In this document: positions 51,529-59,276 of the stretch, one piece after another
Numbering within the stretch: the stretch's first letter is position 1
Layout: every line of letters starts with the position of its first letter
Assembly: GCA_036274895.1 (NCBI GenBank)
Contig: DASUEU010000039.1
Location: forward strand, 62,001-126,000
Source of the DNA: CALMKX01 sp036274895
Lineage (GTDB): Bacteria > Acidobacteriota > Thermoanaerobaculia > Multivoradales > SZUA-115
DNA: 64,000 bases
Direction of reading: 5' to 3'
The notes under the pieces: model-generated
What the model was told of the DNA's origin: nothing
Seen by the model: only the letters and a program-made list of their open reading frames with translations
Databases searched by the model: none
Translations under genes and position numbers: made by a program

Positions 51529-53284
51529 GGCGGCCTCCGCCCACCTTGAGCCGCGCCCAGGCCAGCCCGGAGCGGGCGAAGGAGCCGGCGAGCCTGAGCG
51601 CGGTCACGGCGGCCGGAGGCTCCAGCTCTCCCGCCCGGTGACGTTTCAGGGTCTCGGCCCGCCGCAGCTTGCCCGAGGAGGTGCGGGGCAAAGTCCCGGG
51701 GGCCACCAGCACCACCTCGTCCACGGCCAGGCCGGTGGCACCCAGCACCGCCTGTCGGGCCGCCTCGGGCAGGGCGGTGAGCTGGGCTTCCGATGAGTCC
51801 CGGTGCGCCTCGAGAAAGAGAGCGAGCACCTCGCCCTCCGCCCCCTCGGGCAGCCAGGAGACTGCGACCGCGCAGCCGGTGCGCAGCCCGGGGAGACCGT
51901 CCACCGCGTGCTCGACCAGGTCCGGGGCGTAGTTGCGCCCGCGCAGGATCAGCACGTCCTTGGCGCGGCCGGTCAGGTAGAGCTCGCCCTGCCAGAGGAA
52001 GCCGAGGTCGCCGGTGTCGAGCCAGCCGTCCACCAGGGCTCGGGCCGTGGCCTCCGGCCGGCCCAGATAGCCTTCCATCAGGGACGGTCCCGTTATCCAC
52101 ACCCGCCCCACCCGGCCCTCGGGCTGCTCGGCACCCTCGGGTCCGACCACTCGGAGGGAGAAACCGGCCAGGGGGCGGCCGAGCGAGACGATCTCCTGGC
52201 CGTCCGCGGCCGGCACGGCCCGCCTCTCGTCGGCCAGCCGGTGGCGATCAAAGCGCTCGCTGCGGAAGGGTCGATCGAGGGCGGAGAAGGTGACCGCCAG
52301 GGCTGCCTCCGACAGGCCGTACACCGGCGTCAGGGCCTCAGGCCGCAAGCCGAACGGGGCGAAGCGCTCGATGAAGGCACGGGCCACTCCCGGGGCGATC
52401 GCCTCCGCCCCGTTCAAGGCCGCCCGCCAGCTCGAGAGGTCCACCCCCGCGAGCTCGTCGTCACGGACCTTCGTCACGCACAAGCCGTAAGCGAAGTTGG
52501 GCGCCGGTGAGATGAAGGCGCGGTAGCGGCTGATCGCCCGCAGCCAGACGGCCGGCCGGGTGACGAAGACCTCCGGGCCGATCAGGGTCATCTCCGAGGG
52601 CAGGTCCATGGCCGGCAGCACGCAGCCGATCAAGCCCATGTCGTGGTACAGGGGCAGCCAGGAGACCCCGGTCACCGCCACACCGTCCCGCTCGGGCCAG
52701 AGCGCGTTGAGCACCCGCACCTGGGCCATCAGAGCCCGGTGCGAGAGGGCGACCGGCTTGGGATCGACGGTGGTGCCAGAGGAGAACTGCACCAGGCCGA
52801 GGTCCCCCGGAGCCACCGCCACCTCTCGGAAAGACCTCTCGGGGAGGTCGACCAGGCGGGCGCAGCCGAGCTCGGGGCGGGCGCGCTCGACCGTCTCGCC
52901 CAGCAGGAGCTGGAGGCGCCGCTCGGTGAGCAAGAGCCGGGCGCCGGCCGCCTCGAGCATCGCCGCCGTCTGGCGGTGGTACTCGTCGAGCCGGCCCAGC
53001 CGGACCGGCGGATAGAGGGGCACCGGCACCGCGCCCGCGAGCTGGATACCGAAGTAGGCGTCGAAGAAGTCGACGCCCGTGGGCAGGACGATCGCCACCC
53101 GGTCGCCGGGGGCGATACCCAATCGCTGCAGGCGGCCGGCCGCGGCCCGGGCTCGTTCGAGGATCTCGGGCCAGGGGTGGAAGGTCTCGCGCTCCGCGCG
53201 GTCGAGGAAGCGCAGCCCCCCACGGCCATGCGCGGCGGCCGCCAGCAGGGTGGCGACGACGGTGCTCTTGTCCACCTCAGCCAA
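51521..53284 (-). CDS. Fatty acyl-AMP ligase (FAAL)
   Basis: The 587-residue ANL enzyme has FAAL features. The A3 motif is LVQFSSGTTVDPKPVALSH, with GVSWLPLYHDMGLIG and LIGPEVFVTRPAVWLRAISRYR following. A5 is PVYGLSEAALAVTF, then WLDTGDLGFL and LTGRAKDVLILRGRNYAP. FAALs form acyl-adenylates and load them onto an ACP rather than CoA. The start is TTG (53284), placed after AAGAGGA and overlapping the ACP gene by eight bases; GTG 53275 is the alternative. The adjacent ACP and type III PKS make it the likely starter-unit loader for a lipidic polyketide. Confidence 0.88.
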   Translation of the reverse strand: MAEVDKSTVVATLLAAAAHGRGGLRFLDRAERETFHPWPEILERARAAAGRLQRLGIAPGDRVAIVLPTGVDFFDAYFGIQLAGAVPVPLYPPVRLGRLDEYHRQTAAMLEAAGARLLLTERRLQLLLGETVERARPELGCARLVDLPERSFREVAVAPGDLGLVQFSSGTTVDPKPVALSHRALMAQVRVLNALWPERDGVAVTGVSWLPLYHDMGLIGCVLPAMDLPSEMTLIGPEVFVTRPAVWLRAISRYRAFISPAPNFAYGLCVTKVRDDELAGVDLSSWRAALNGAEAIAPGVARAFIERFAPFGLRPEALTPVYGLSEAALAVTFSALDRPFRSERFDRHRLADERRAVPAADGQEIVSLGRPLAGFSLRVVGPEGAEQPEGRVGRVWITGPSLMEGYLGRPEATARALVDGWLDTGDLGFLWQGELYLTGRAKDVLILRGRNYAPDLVEHAVDGLPGLRTGCAVAVSWLPEGAEGEVLALFLEAHRDSSEAQLTALPEAARQAVLGATGLAVDEVVLVAPGTLPRTSSGKLRRAETLKRHRAGELEPPAAVTALRLAGSFARSGLAWARLKVGGGRRG

Positions 53285-53519
53285 CCAGCTTCCTCTTGAC
53301 CGCCGCCACCAGGTCGCCGACGGTGACCAACGCCGAGTCCTCGGTCTCGTCCAAGCAGACACGGAAGCGGTTCTCGACCTCGACGGCGAGGGTCAGGAGG
53401 CGGATCGAGTCCAGGCGTAGGTCCTCGACCAGGCGCATCTCCGGCAACAGCGGCTCACGCCAATCCAGGTGCTCGGCCGCCACGGCGGCCACTCCGGCGA
53501 GGATCTCCCTATCGTTCAC
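53277..53519 (-). CDS. Acyl carrier protein
   Basis: The 80-residue protein has the ACP fold pattern, with the phosphopantetheine-attachment serine Ser38 in LRLDSIRLL and a helix II after it (TLAVEVENRFRVCLDE). It is acidic and lacks the longer extensions of NRPS carrier proteins. Its start overlaps the methyltransferase gene by 11 bases and its stop overlaps the FAAL, so it is surely part of the cluster. The adjacent FAAL probably loads a fatty acyl group on Ser38 for hand-off to the type III PKS. It is not the housekeeping AcpP by context. Confidence 0.85.
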   Translation of the reverse strand: MNDREILAGVAAVAAEHLDWREPLLPEMRLVEDLRLDSIRLLTLAVEVENRFRVCLDETEDSALVTVGDLVAAVKRKLVG

Positions 53520-54078
53520 GGGCGCGAAACGCCTCTCGGTAGTTGGAGGTCTCGGACAGCGCCGCCTCCTCGACGTGGATCCGCTCCCGCAGGATCAGCG
53601 CGTTGCCCAGGCTTGCCAGGAGGGCGGTCAGCCAGGCGGTGTGGATCAGGGGCAGGGCGGCGATCTCGGTGACCACGGCCAGGTAGTTCGGGTGCCTCAG
53701 GAAGCGATACGGCCCGGAGGTCACCGGCTCGGCCCCGGGCAGCACGATCACCCGGGTGGTCCAGCGGCCGGCGAGGGTGCGAATCACCCAGGTCCGGAGC
53801 ACACCAGCGGCGAGCGAGAGCGCCAGGGCGAGGGCGGCGAGGGCGGGCACAAAGGGCCGGGAGAGGAGCCAGACCTCGAGGGGAGCAGCGATGAGGAAGG
53901 CGGTGTGCAGCGCCACCATTGAGGGATAGTGGCTCGCCCCCGCCTCCCGAGCCCCCCGAGCGAGCAGGCGTGCCGTGTTGCGCTTCGAGACCGCCAGCTC
54001 CGCCAGCCGCTGCAAAGCGACCAGAACGATCAGAGCGGTGAACAGGATGCGAGTATCGATGCCGCCGAGCGCGACCAC
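53509..54078 (-). CDS. ICMT-like membrane methyltransferase
   Basis: The 189-residue membrane protein has four or five helices and the isoprenylcysteine carboxyl methyltransferase signature VTSGPYRFLRHPNYLAVV with a downstream RERIHVEEAAL that complete the SAM site. In type III PKS clusters, proteins of this type (SrsB in Streptomyces, BpsB in Bacillus) O-methylate alkylresorcinols or alkylpyrones. This fits its position between ACP and the PKS. It starts at a GTG (54078). The AlbA_2 gene begins 86 bases away in the opposite direction. Confidence 0.83.
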   Translation of the reverse strand: MVALGGIDTRILFTALIVLVALQRLAELAVSKRNTARLLARGAREAGASHYPSMVALHTAFLIAAPLEVWLLSRPFVPALAALALALSLAAGVLRTWVIRTLAGRWTTRVIVLPGAEPVTSGPYRFLRHPNYLAVVTEIAALPLIHTAWLTALLASLGNALILRERIHVEEAALSETSNYREAFRARER

Positions 54079-54163
54079 GGCGGCATGCTAGCACCGGGGC
54101 GTTGGCGGGCCGGTGTCGAAGCCGCCTATGATCGGCGCTGCTCTGTCGCCAGGAGGCACTGCC

Positions 54164-55588
54164 ATGAACTTCGAACGGCTCCAGCTCCTCGTCCAGGAAG
54201 GGGAGTCCGAGGAGCTGGAGCTCAAGCGTTCGACCGGCCAGCTCGATGCTGCCGCCCGGACGCTCTGTGCTTTCCTCAATACCCGCGGCGGCAGAGTCCT
54301 GATCGGAGTGAGCCCGGAGGGCCGGATCCTCGGCCAGCTGGTCTCGGATGGCACCGTGCAGGACCTGGGGAACCTCCTCCAAGGCTTCGAGCCTGCAGCG
54401 CCGATCTTGATCTCGCGCGTGGCACTGCCTGAGTCCTGCCACGAGGTTGTGGTGCTCGAGGCCGCTTTTCGGCCCGATCAACTGCCCTTTGCCTTCCACG
54501 GCAAGCCGTTCGTTCGCAGAGGCACGACCACGGCGCCGATGCCCCAAGAGCAGTACCAGCGCCTGCTCCTCCATCGCCAACACAGCCGCCTGCGTTGGGA
54601 GAACCAGCCTGCCGACCTGGTTAGGCTCGAAGATCTGGACCAGGACGAGATCCTGCGCACCCTTCGCCGTGGGATCGAGGTGGGGCGAGTGCCGGAGTCG
54701 AGCGGGAGCAGTGTCGAGGAGATCCTCGACCGATTGGAGCTTCGCGTCCGGGGCGAGCTGACCAACGGTGCCGTGGTCCTCTTCGGCCGCTTCGAGCCCG
54801 GCCGGGGTCTGATCGCGGACTACCCGCAGTGCCTCCTCCGGCTGGCGCGATTCCGGGGCAGGGATAAGACGGAGTTCATCGACCAGCGGCAGGTCCACGG
54901 CCATGCCTTCGAACTGCTCGAAGAGGCGATGCTCTTTCTCAGGCGGCACCTGCCGGTGGCCGGTCGCATCCAGCCGGGCTTGTTTGAGCGAGTCGATGAG
55001 CCCCTGTTCCCAATCGCTGCTCTGCGGGAGGCGCTGGTCAACGCCCTCTGCCACCGAGACTACGGCCTGCCCGGAGGGTCCCTGAGCGTGGCGGTTTTCG
55101 ATGACCGCCTGGAGATCTGGAGCGACGGCACCTTGCCGGTGGGCATGACCGTCGGGGATCTCAAGCGCGAGCACGTCTCCCGCCCCCGCAACCCGGCGAT
55201 CGCCAATGCCTTCTATCTGCGCGGCCTGTTCGAGCGCTGGGGCCGTGGGACACAGAAGATCGTCGAGCTGTGCGTGTCGGCCGGCCACCTGGAGCCAGAG
55301 TTCCTGGAGGCGGCTGGCGCCGTCGGTGTGCGCTTCCTGCCCCGCGGGTACGTGGCACCGCTGCGGGTGAACCACGACCTGACGGAGCGACAGCGGGAGA
55401 TCCTCACGCGGCTGGCCACAGAGGGCCCGTTGTCTCTGAGGCAGATCTGGGCTGGACTGGGTGAGCCCGCTTCCCGCACTCCGCCCTACGACCTGAAGAA
55501 GCTGCGGATGCTTGGCTTGGTGGAATCTGTAGGGCGCGGAAAAGCCGCGATGTACCATCTTCGACGCGGCGAGGAGCAAGGCGATTGA
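54164..55588 (+). CDS. AlbA_2/Schlafen-type ATP-binding regulator
   Basis: The 474-residue protein has an N-terminal AlbA_2 (Schlafen-like) domain with EELELKRSTGQLDAAARTLCAFLNTRGGRVLIG in pieces. A central RecG-like/HATPase_c_4 region follows (FPIAALREALVNALCHRDY, GGSLSVAVFDDRLEIWSDG, RNPAIANAFYLRGLFERWGRG). The C-terminus carries a small winged helix (LTERQREILTRLATEGPLSLRQIW). Such proteins are often annotated as transcriptional regulators or ATP-dependent helicase-like, and several are phage- or defence-associated. It stands on the opposite strand inside the type III PKS cluster and looks inserted. The ATG at 54164 follows AGGAGG. Confidence 0.8.
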   Translation: MNFERLQLLVQEGESEELELKRSTGQLDAAARTLCAFLNTRGGRVLIGVSPEGRILGQLVSDGTVQDLGNLLQGFEPAAPILISRVALPESCHEVVVLEAAFRPDQLPFAFHGKPFVRRGTTTAPMPQEQYQRLLLHRQHSRLRWENQPADLVRLEDLDQDEILRTLRRGIEVGRVPESSGSSVEEILDRLELRVRGELTNGAVVLFGRFEPGRGLIADYPQCLLRLARFRGRDKTEFIDQRQVHGHAFELLEEAMLFLRRHLPVAGRIQPGLFERVDEPLFPIAALREALVNALCHRDYGLPGGSLSVAVFDDRLEIWSDGTLPVGMTVGDLKREHVSRPRNPAIANAFYLRGLFERWGRGTQKIVELCVSAGHLEPEFLEAAGAVGVRFLPRGYVAPLRVNHDLTERQREILTRLATEGPLSLRQIWAGLGEPASRTPPYDLKKLRMLGLVESVGRGKAAMYHLRRGEEQGD

Positions 55589-55610
55589 AAATTGGTGTAG
55601 GCCGAGCGCC

Positions 55611-55690
55611 TGCTATCGACCCGTGCTATTAGCTGCTATTGGCCCGCTATTAGGTGCTATCGGCCCGTGCTATTAGCTGCTATTGACCCC
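55611..55690. repeat. Short tandem repeat array (TGCTAT units)
   Basis: The stretch repeats units of the form TGCTAT(C/T)G(A/G)CCCG and TGCTATTAGC alternately, about seven units in 80 bases; the unit pair is 23-24 bases long and the middle pair lacks some bases. It is markedly AT-richer than its surroundings and lies in the 159-base gap between the AlbA_2 gene and the type III PKS, both of which end there. It is not CRISPR: units are contiguous without spacers. Confidence 0.7.
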
Positions 55691-55747
55691 GTTATCTACT
55701 TTTTACCAGTCCTCGCTCCTCACTCCTGCTACTTCCCCTCTGGCTCT

Positions 55748-56797
55748 CTACCACTCCATCAGCACCAGCTCCGAACAAAAGCCAGGGCCCATGGCGGTCA
55801 AGAGGCCCAGGGTGCCGGGTGGTGGGCGATGGTGCTCCAGGGTGTCGGCGAGGACCAGGAGCACCGAGGTGGAAGAGAGGTTGCCGACCTCGCGCAGGCT
55901 GCGCCAGGTGACGTCGAGGGCACCTTGGGGTAACTCCAGGGCCTCCTGCATCGCCTCCAGCACCTTCGGCCCGCCCGGGTGAGCCACCCAGGAGCCGATG
56001 TCGCTCCGGGTGAGGCCCTGGTCCGCCAGGAAGGCGTCGACGTCCGGGCGCAGGTGCTCCCGCACCACCTCCGGCACCCCGGCCGAGAGCACGATGCGGA
56101 AACCCCGCTCGGAGATGTCCCAGCCCATCACGTCCTCCGAGTCGGGGTAGAAGATCGAACGGGTGGCGAGGATGCGCGGCCCGGTGGTCTCACGCTTCTC
56201 CCCGGCGACCACCACGGCCGCCGCACCGTCGCCGAAGAGACCCGAGGCGATCAGGTTGGGGATCGAGAGATCCTCCTGCTGGAGGGTCAAGGAGCACAGC
56301 TCCACGGAGAGCAGGATCGCCACCTGGTCCGGATACGCCTTCACGTAGTCGGCAGCGCGGGCGATGCCGGCCGCCCCCGCCACACAGCCCAACCCGAAGA
56401 TCGGCACCCTCTTGATTCCCGGGGGCAGCCGCATGCGGTTCATCAGCCGCGCCTCGATCGAGGGCGTGGCCACCCCGGTCACCGTGACGAAGAAGAAGGC
56501 CCCGACGTCCTCGGGAGTGAAGCCCGAGCGGGCGAAGGCGTCGAGGATGGCGATCTCGCCCACCTCCTGGGCGACCTGGATCCACGCGCTGTTGGCGTCA
56601 CCCCAGGTGGCGAGCTGCCGGTAGCCCTCGATGGGCAAGGCCAGATGACGCCCCCCCACCAGGACGTTCCGGTGCAGACTCTCGAGGCGAGCGAGGTTGA
56701 AGTGGCGCTGCCCCCACACCTCCTTGAGCGCGGTGAGGAGGGTGTCCTGGTCATAGTAGTGGGCCGGGAAGCCTCGGCCGACGGCGGCGATCCTCAT
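55748..56797 (-). CDS. Type III polyketide synthase (alkylpyrone/alkylresorcinol type)
   Basis: The 349-residue thiolase-fold enzyme has an intact Cys-His-Asn triad: Cys138 in FGLGCVAGAAG, His273 in WVAHPGGPKVLEA and Asn306 in REVGNLSSTSVLL. TGVATPSIEARLMNRM and the terminal GPGFCSELVLM are also typical. Such enzymes extend a fatty acyl starter with malonyl units and cyclise it to phenolic lipids or pyrones without an ACP-bound chain. The FAAL-ACP pair nearby suggests an ACP-bound fatty starter. KAS III is less likely because of the Asn context and the SSTSVLLVL motif. Its start overlaps the upstream membrane protein stop by four bases (ATGA). Confidence 0.88.
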   Translation of the reverse strand: MRIAAVGRGFPAHYYDQDTLLTALKEVWGQRHFNLARLESLHRNVLVGGRHLALPIEGYRQLATWGDANSAWIQVAQEVGEIAILDAFARSGFTPEDVGAFFFVTVTGVATPSIEARLMNRMRLPPGIKRVPIFGLGCVAGAAGIARAADYVKAYPDQVAILLSVELCSLTLQQEDLSIPNLIASGLFGDGAAAVVVAGEKRETTGPRILATRSIFYPDSEDVMGWDISERGFRIVLSAGVPEVVREHLRPDVDAFLADQGLTRSDIGSWVAHPGGPKVLEAMQEALELPQGALDVTWRSLREVGNLSSTSVLLVLADTLEHHRPPPGTLGLLTAMGPGFCSELVLMEW

Positions 56798-57297
56798 GGT
56801 TCTTCTTCGACCGCGCCGGGACGGATGCTGCGTCCCGCCGCCGCCAGCAGCAAGCCGCAGACGGTGTAGACCAGCCACCAGCGCAGGGCCTGGTTCCACC
56901 ACGCCTGAGGCGGGGCCAGGCGGGCTCCTGCAATCGTCACCACCAGCAAGGGTCCGCGGAAGATCCAGGCCAGCCAACCGGCGACCAGGCCGTCGAGCCA
57001 CCAGGAGGCGAAGCGGCCCTGAACCACCAGGAAGAGGGTGATGAGGGCCAGAGCCTCGAAGGCCCAGACGGTGAGCAGCTGGACGTTCATCCGGGCGCCA
57101 CCGGCCACAGGCTCGCCGGCTCCCGGCAGCAGGCCGAGGGCGGCGAAAGCGGCCGACATCACGGCCATGGCGGCGAGCAGCAGGAAGAAAGCCTGGAAGA
57201 AGAAACGGAACACGCGGCGGATGATACCGCAGGGCCATCGGCCACCCGGACGGCAATCCGGGTGGAAAAACGCGTCGTATACTGCTGCGAAACCCAT
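56794..57297 (-). CDS. Small membrane protein upstream of the PKS
   Basis: The product has up to 167 residues with four hydrophobic segments: FFFQAFFLLLAAMAVMSAAFAALG, LLTVWAFEALALITLFLVV, GLVAGWLAWIFRGPLLVVTIA and RWWLVYTVCGLLLAAAG. No family is recognised. The start is ambiguous: the ATG at 57297 overlaps the divergent transferase's own ATG (both lie in one CATG), while a GTG near VFRFFF would leave room for a promoter. Translational coupling to the PKS (ATGA) suggests it belongs to the polyketide cluster, perhaps in membrane localisation of product or enzymes. Confidence 0.6.
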   Translation of the reverse strand: MGFAAVYDAFFHPDCRPGGRWPCGIIRRVFRFFFQAFFLLLAAMAVMSAAFAALGLLPGAGEPVAGGARMNVQLLTVWAFEALALITLFLVVQGRFASWWLDGLVAGWLAWIFRGPLLVVTIAGARLAPPQAWWNQALRWWLVYTVCGLLLAAAGRSIRPGAVEEEP

Positions 57298-58042
57298 GCG
57301 ATCCGGTGCTGCGACACTGCTGGTTTTCACCCTCGGCCCCCAGACCGAAGTACGCCGGCGCGGTCTGCTGCCGGCCACCTTCGCCGGCGTCGAGCACCAG
57401 CTCTACCAGCACTGTCTCGACGCCGCGCTCGAAGCCGGGACCGAGGCCGGCTGCCGGGTCGTTCTCACAGCTCCCGCGCCGCTCGAGCTTGGTCCTACGG
57501 TAGCCACCCTGGTGCAACCCGAGGGCTCCTTCGGGGAGCGGCTCGCCGCCGCCGTCGGCCAGCTCGACGATGGGCCGCTGGTGGTGGTGGGCACGGACGT
57601 TCCCGGCCTCACAGGCGACCACGTCCGGCGGGCGCTCGAGCTGCTGGCCGAGGACCCGGCCCAGGCGGTGGTGGGCCCCAGCCCGGACGGCGGCTTCTAC
57701 CTGCTCGCCGTGGCCCGACCCGTGGCCCATCTGCTCGGCGCGGTGCGCTGGTGCGGCCGCCACACCCGCGAGGATCTGGAGCACGCTCTCGCGGCTGCCG
57801 GTTTCCGAGTGCGACGGCTGGCCTCCCTGGCCGACCTCGACCACCGGCGCGACCTCGAGCGCTTCGCCGCCGGTGCTCACCAGCTCGCCTCCGAGGGCTG
57901 GCGAGCGCTGCTGGCGAGTGTCCGCCGGGCCTTGGCGGTCCTGGCCGCTCCCCTCGCCCGCCCCGCTGCCGAGGTCTCGCTGGCGCCGGCCTTGGCCGGA
58001 CCGGCAGGCCGCGCACCGCCTCGCCGCCTCCTTCCTCGCTGA
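57296..58042 (+). CDS. DUF2064 (TIGR04282-type) glycosyltransferase-like protein
   Basis: The 248-residue protein has a nucleotide-sugar-transferase-like Rossmann pattern. It includes TLLVFTLGPQTEVRRR, GSFGERLAAAV, VVVGTDVPGLTGDHVRRALELL, AVVGPSPDGGFYLLAVARP and DLDHRRDLERF. This matches the DUF2064 family, whose members include rSAM/selenodomain-associated transferase 1 and arsenosugar-cluster transferases. The start is the ATG at 57296; the longer frame is non-coding. The Ala/Pro-rich last 45 residues look added. Followed 73 bases later by arsM, it may transfer a sugar to an arsenical, but this is inference from neighbourhood. Confidence 0.7.
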   Translation: MRSGAATLLVFTLGPQTEVRRRGLLPATFAGVEHQLYQHCLDAALEAGTEAGCRVVLTAPAPLELGPTVATLVQPEGSFGERLAAAVGQLDDGPLVVVGTDVPGLTGDHVRRALELLAEDPAQAVVGPSPDGGFYLLAVARPVAHLLGAVRWCGRHTREDLEHALAAAGFRVRRLASLADLDHRRDLERFAAGAHQLASEGWRALLASVRRALAVLAAPLARPAAEVSLAPALAGPAGRAPPRRLLPR

Positions 58043-58115
58043 CGCGACCCCCAACGTTTCCTGACCTCGACCGGCCTCGCCGGTCCCGAGCCGAGCCTTT
58101 CCGGGAGAAGAGCGC

Positions 58116-59276
58116 ATGAGCACCAGCCTTGCCGTCGAGAGAGTCGTCCGCGAGCGTTACAGCGAAGGGGCCAACCAGCGGGTGGCCGAGCTGTGCTGCC
58201 CGGTTTCCTACGACCCGCAGTACCTGGCAGTGATCCCCGACGAGGTGCTCGAGCGCGACTACGGTTGCGGCGACCCAAGCCGCCACCTCCACCCCGGCGA
58301 GACCGTCCTCGACCTGGGCAGCGGCACCGGTAAGATCTGCTTCATCGCCGCTCAGGTGGTGGGCCCGACCGGCCGGGTGATCGGTGTCGACATGACGCCG
58401 GACATGCTCGCCGTGGCCCGCGCCGCCGCACCCCTGGTGGCCGAGCGGCTGGGCTATGCCAACGTCGAGCTGCGCCGCGGCCGGATCCAGGACCTCGCTC
58501 TCGACCTCGATCTGCTCGAGGCCGAGCTGGCCGCGCGGCCGATCAGGAGCGCCGATGGCTGGCTGGCCGCCGAGGAGCTGGCCCGGGAGCTGCGGCGCAC
58601 CGAGCCCCTGGTGGCCGACGCCTCGGTCGACGTGGTGGTCTCGAACTGCGTGCTCAACCTGGTGGCGCCGGGCGAGAAGCGCCAGCTCTTCGCCGAGATC
58701 TTCCGGGTGCTCAAGAAGGGCGGGAGGGCGGTGATCTCGGACATCGTTGCCGACGAGCCGGTGCCCGAAGAAATGAGAAACGACGCCGAACTGTGGAGCG
58801 GCTGCATCTCGGGGGCCCTGACCGAGGAAGGGTTCCTGGCCGCCTTCGAGGAGGCCGGCTTCCACGGTGTGCGCATCCTCGAGTTGCCCGCCGAGCCCTG
58901 GCGCACAGTGGACGGCATCGAGTTCCGCTCGATCACCGTCGAAGCCTTCAAGGGCAAAGAGGGCCCTTGCTTCGAGCACAACCAGGCGGTGATCTACAAA
59001 GGGCCGTTCAAAGAAGTGCTGGACGACGACGGCCACCGCATGGTGCGCGGCGGCCGCTACGCCGTCTGCGCCAAGACCTTCGAGCTCTACGGACGAGAGC
59101 CCTACCGCGACCAGTTCTTGTTCGTCGAGCCCCTCGAGCCGGTCGAGCCCGGGGCGGCGCAGCCCTTCGACTGCAGCCGCACGGCCCGGCGTCATCCCAA
59201 GGAAACCAAGGGCCAGGACTACCACGCCACCACCGAGGCCGTGGCCTGCTGCGCGCCGGGGTCGGGGTGCTGCTGA
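58116..59276 (+). CDS. arsM: Arsenite S-adenosylmethionine methyltransferase ArsM
   Basis: ArsM methylates As(III) to mono-, di- and trimethyl forms. The 386-residue protein has a Rossmann core with VLDLGSGTGKICF. The arsenic-binding cysteines that define ArsM are present: Cys27/28 in ELCCPVSYD, Cys51 in DYGCGDPS, Cys178 in VSNCVLNL and Cys230 in LWSGCISGAL. The C-terminal extension ends in VACCAPGSGCC, a Cys cluster seen in many ArsM proteins. It starts 26 bases after a GGGAGAAG-type site region and its stop overlaps the pstS start (TGATG), so it opens a six-gene operon with a phosphate-type transporter. A role in arsenic modification is well supported; the end product is not. Confidence 0.9.
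   Translation: MSTSLAVERVVRERYSEGANQRVAELCCPVSYDPQYLAVIPDEVLERDYGCGDPSRHLHPGETVLDLGSGTGKICFIAAQVVGPTGRVIGVDMTPDMLAVARAAAPLVAERLGYANVELRRGRIQDLALDLDLLEAELAARPIRSADGWLAAEELARELRRTEPLVADASVDVVVSNCVLNLVAPGEKRQLFAEIFRVLKKGGRAVISDIVADEPVPEEMRNDAELWSGCISGALTEEGFLAAFEEAGFHGVRILELPAEPWRTVDGIEFRSITVEAFKGKEGPCFEHNQAVIYKGPFKEVLDDDGHRMVRGGRYAVCAKTFELYGREPYRDQFLFVEPLEPVEPGAAQPFDCSRTARRHPKETKGQDYHATTEAVACCAPGSGCC

Noticed and set aside
55611..55690. Possible CRISPR array
   Set aside because: Units are contiguous with no unique spacers, and no cas gene is present in the window.
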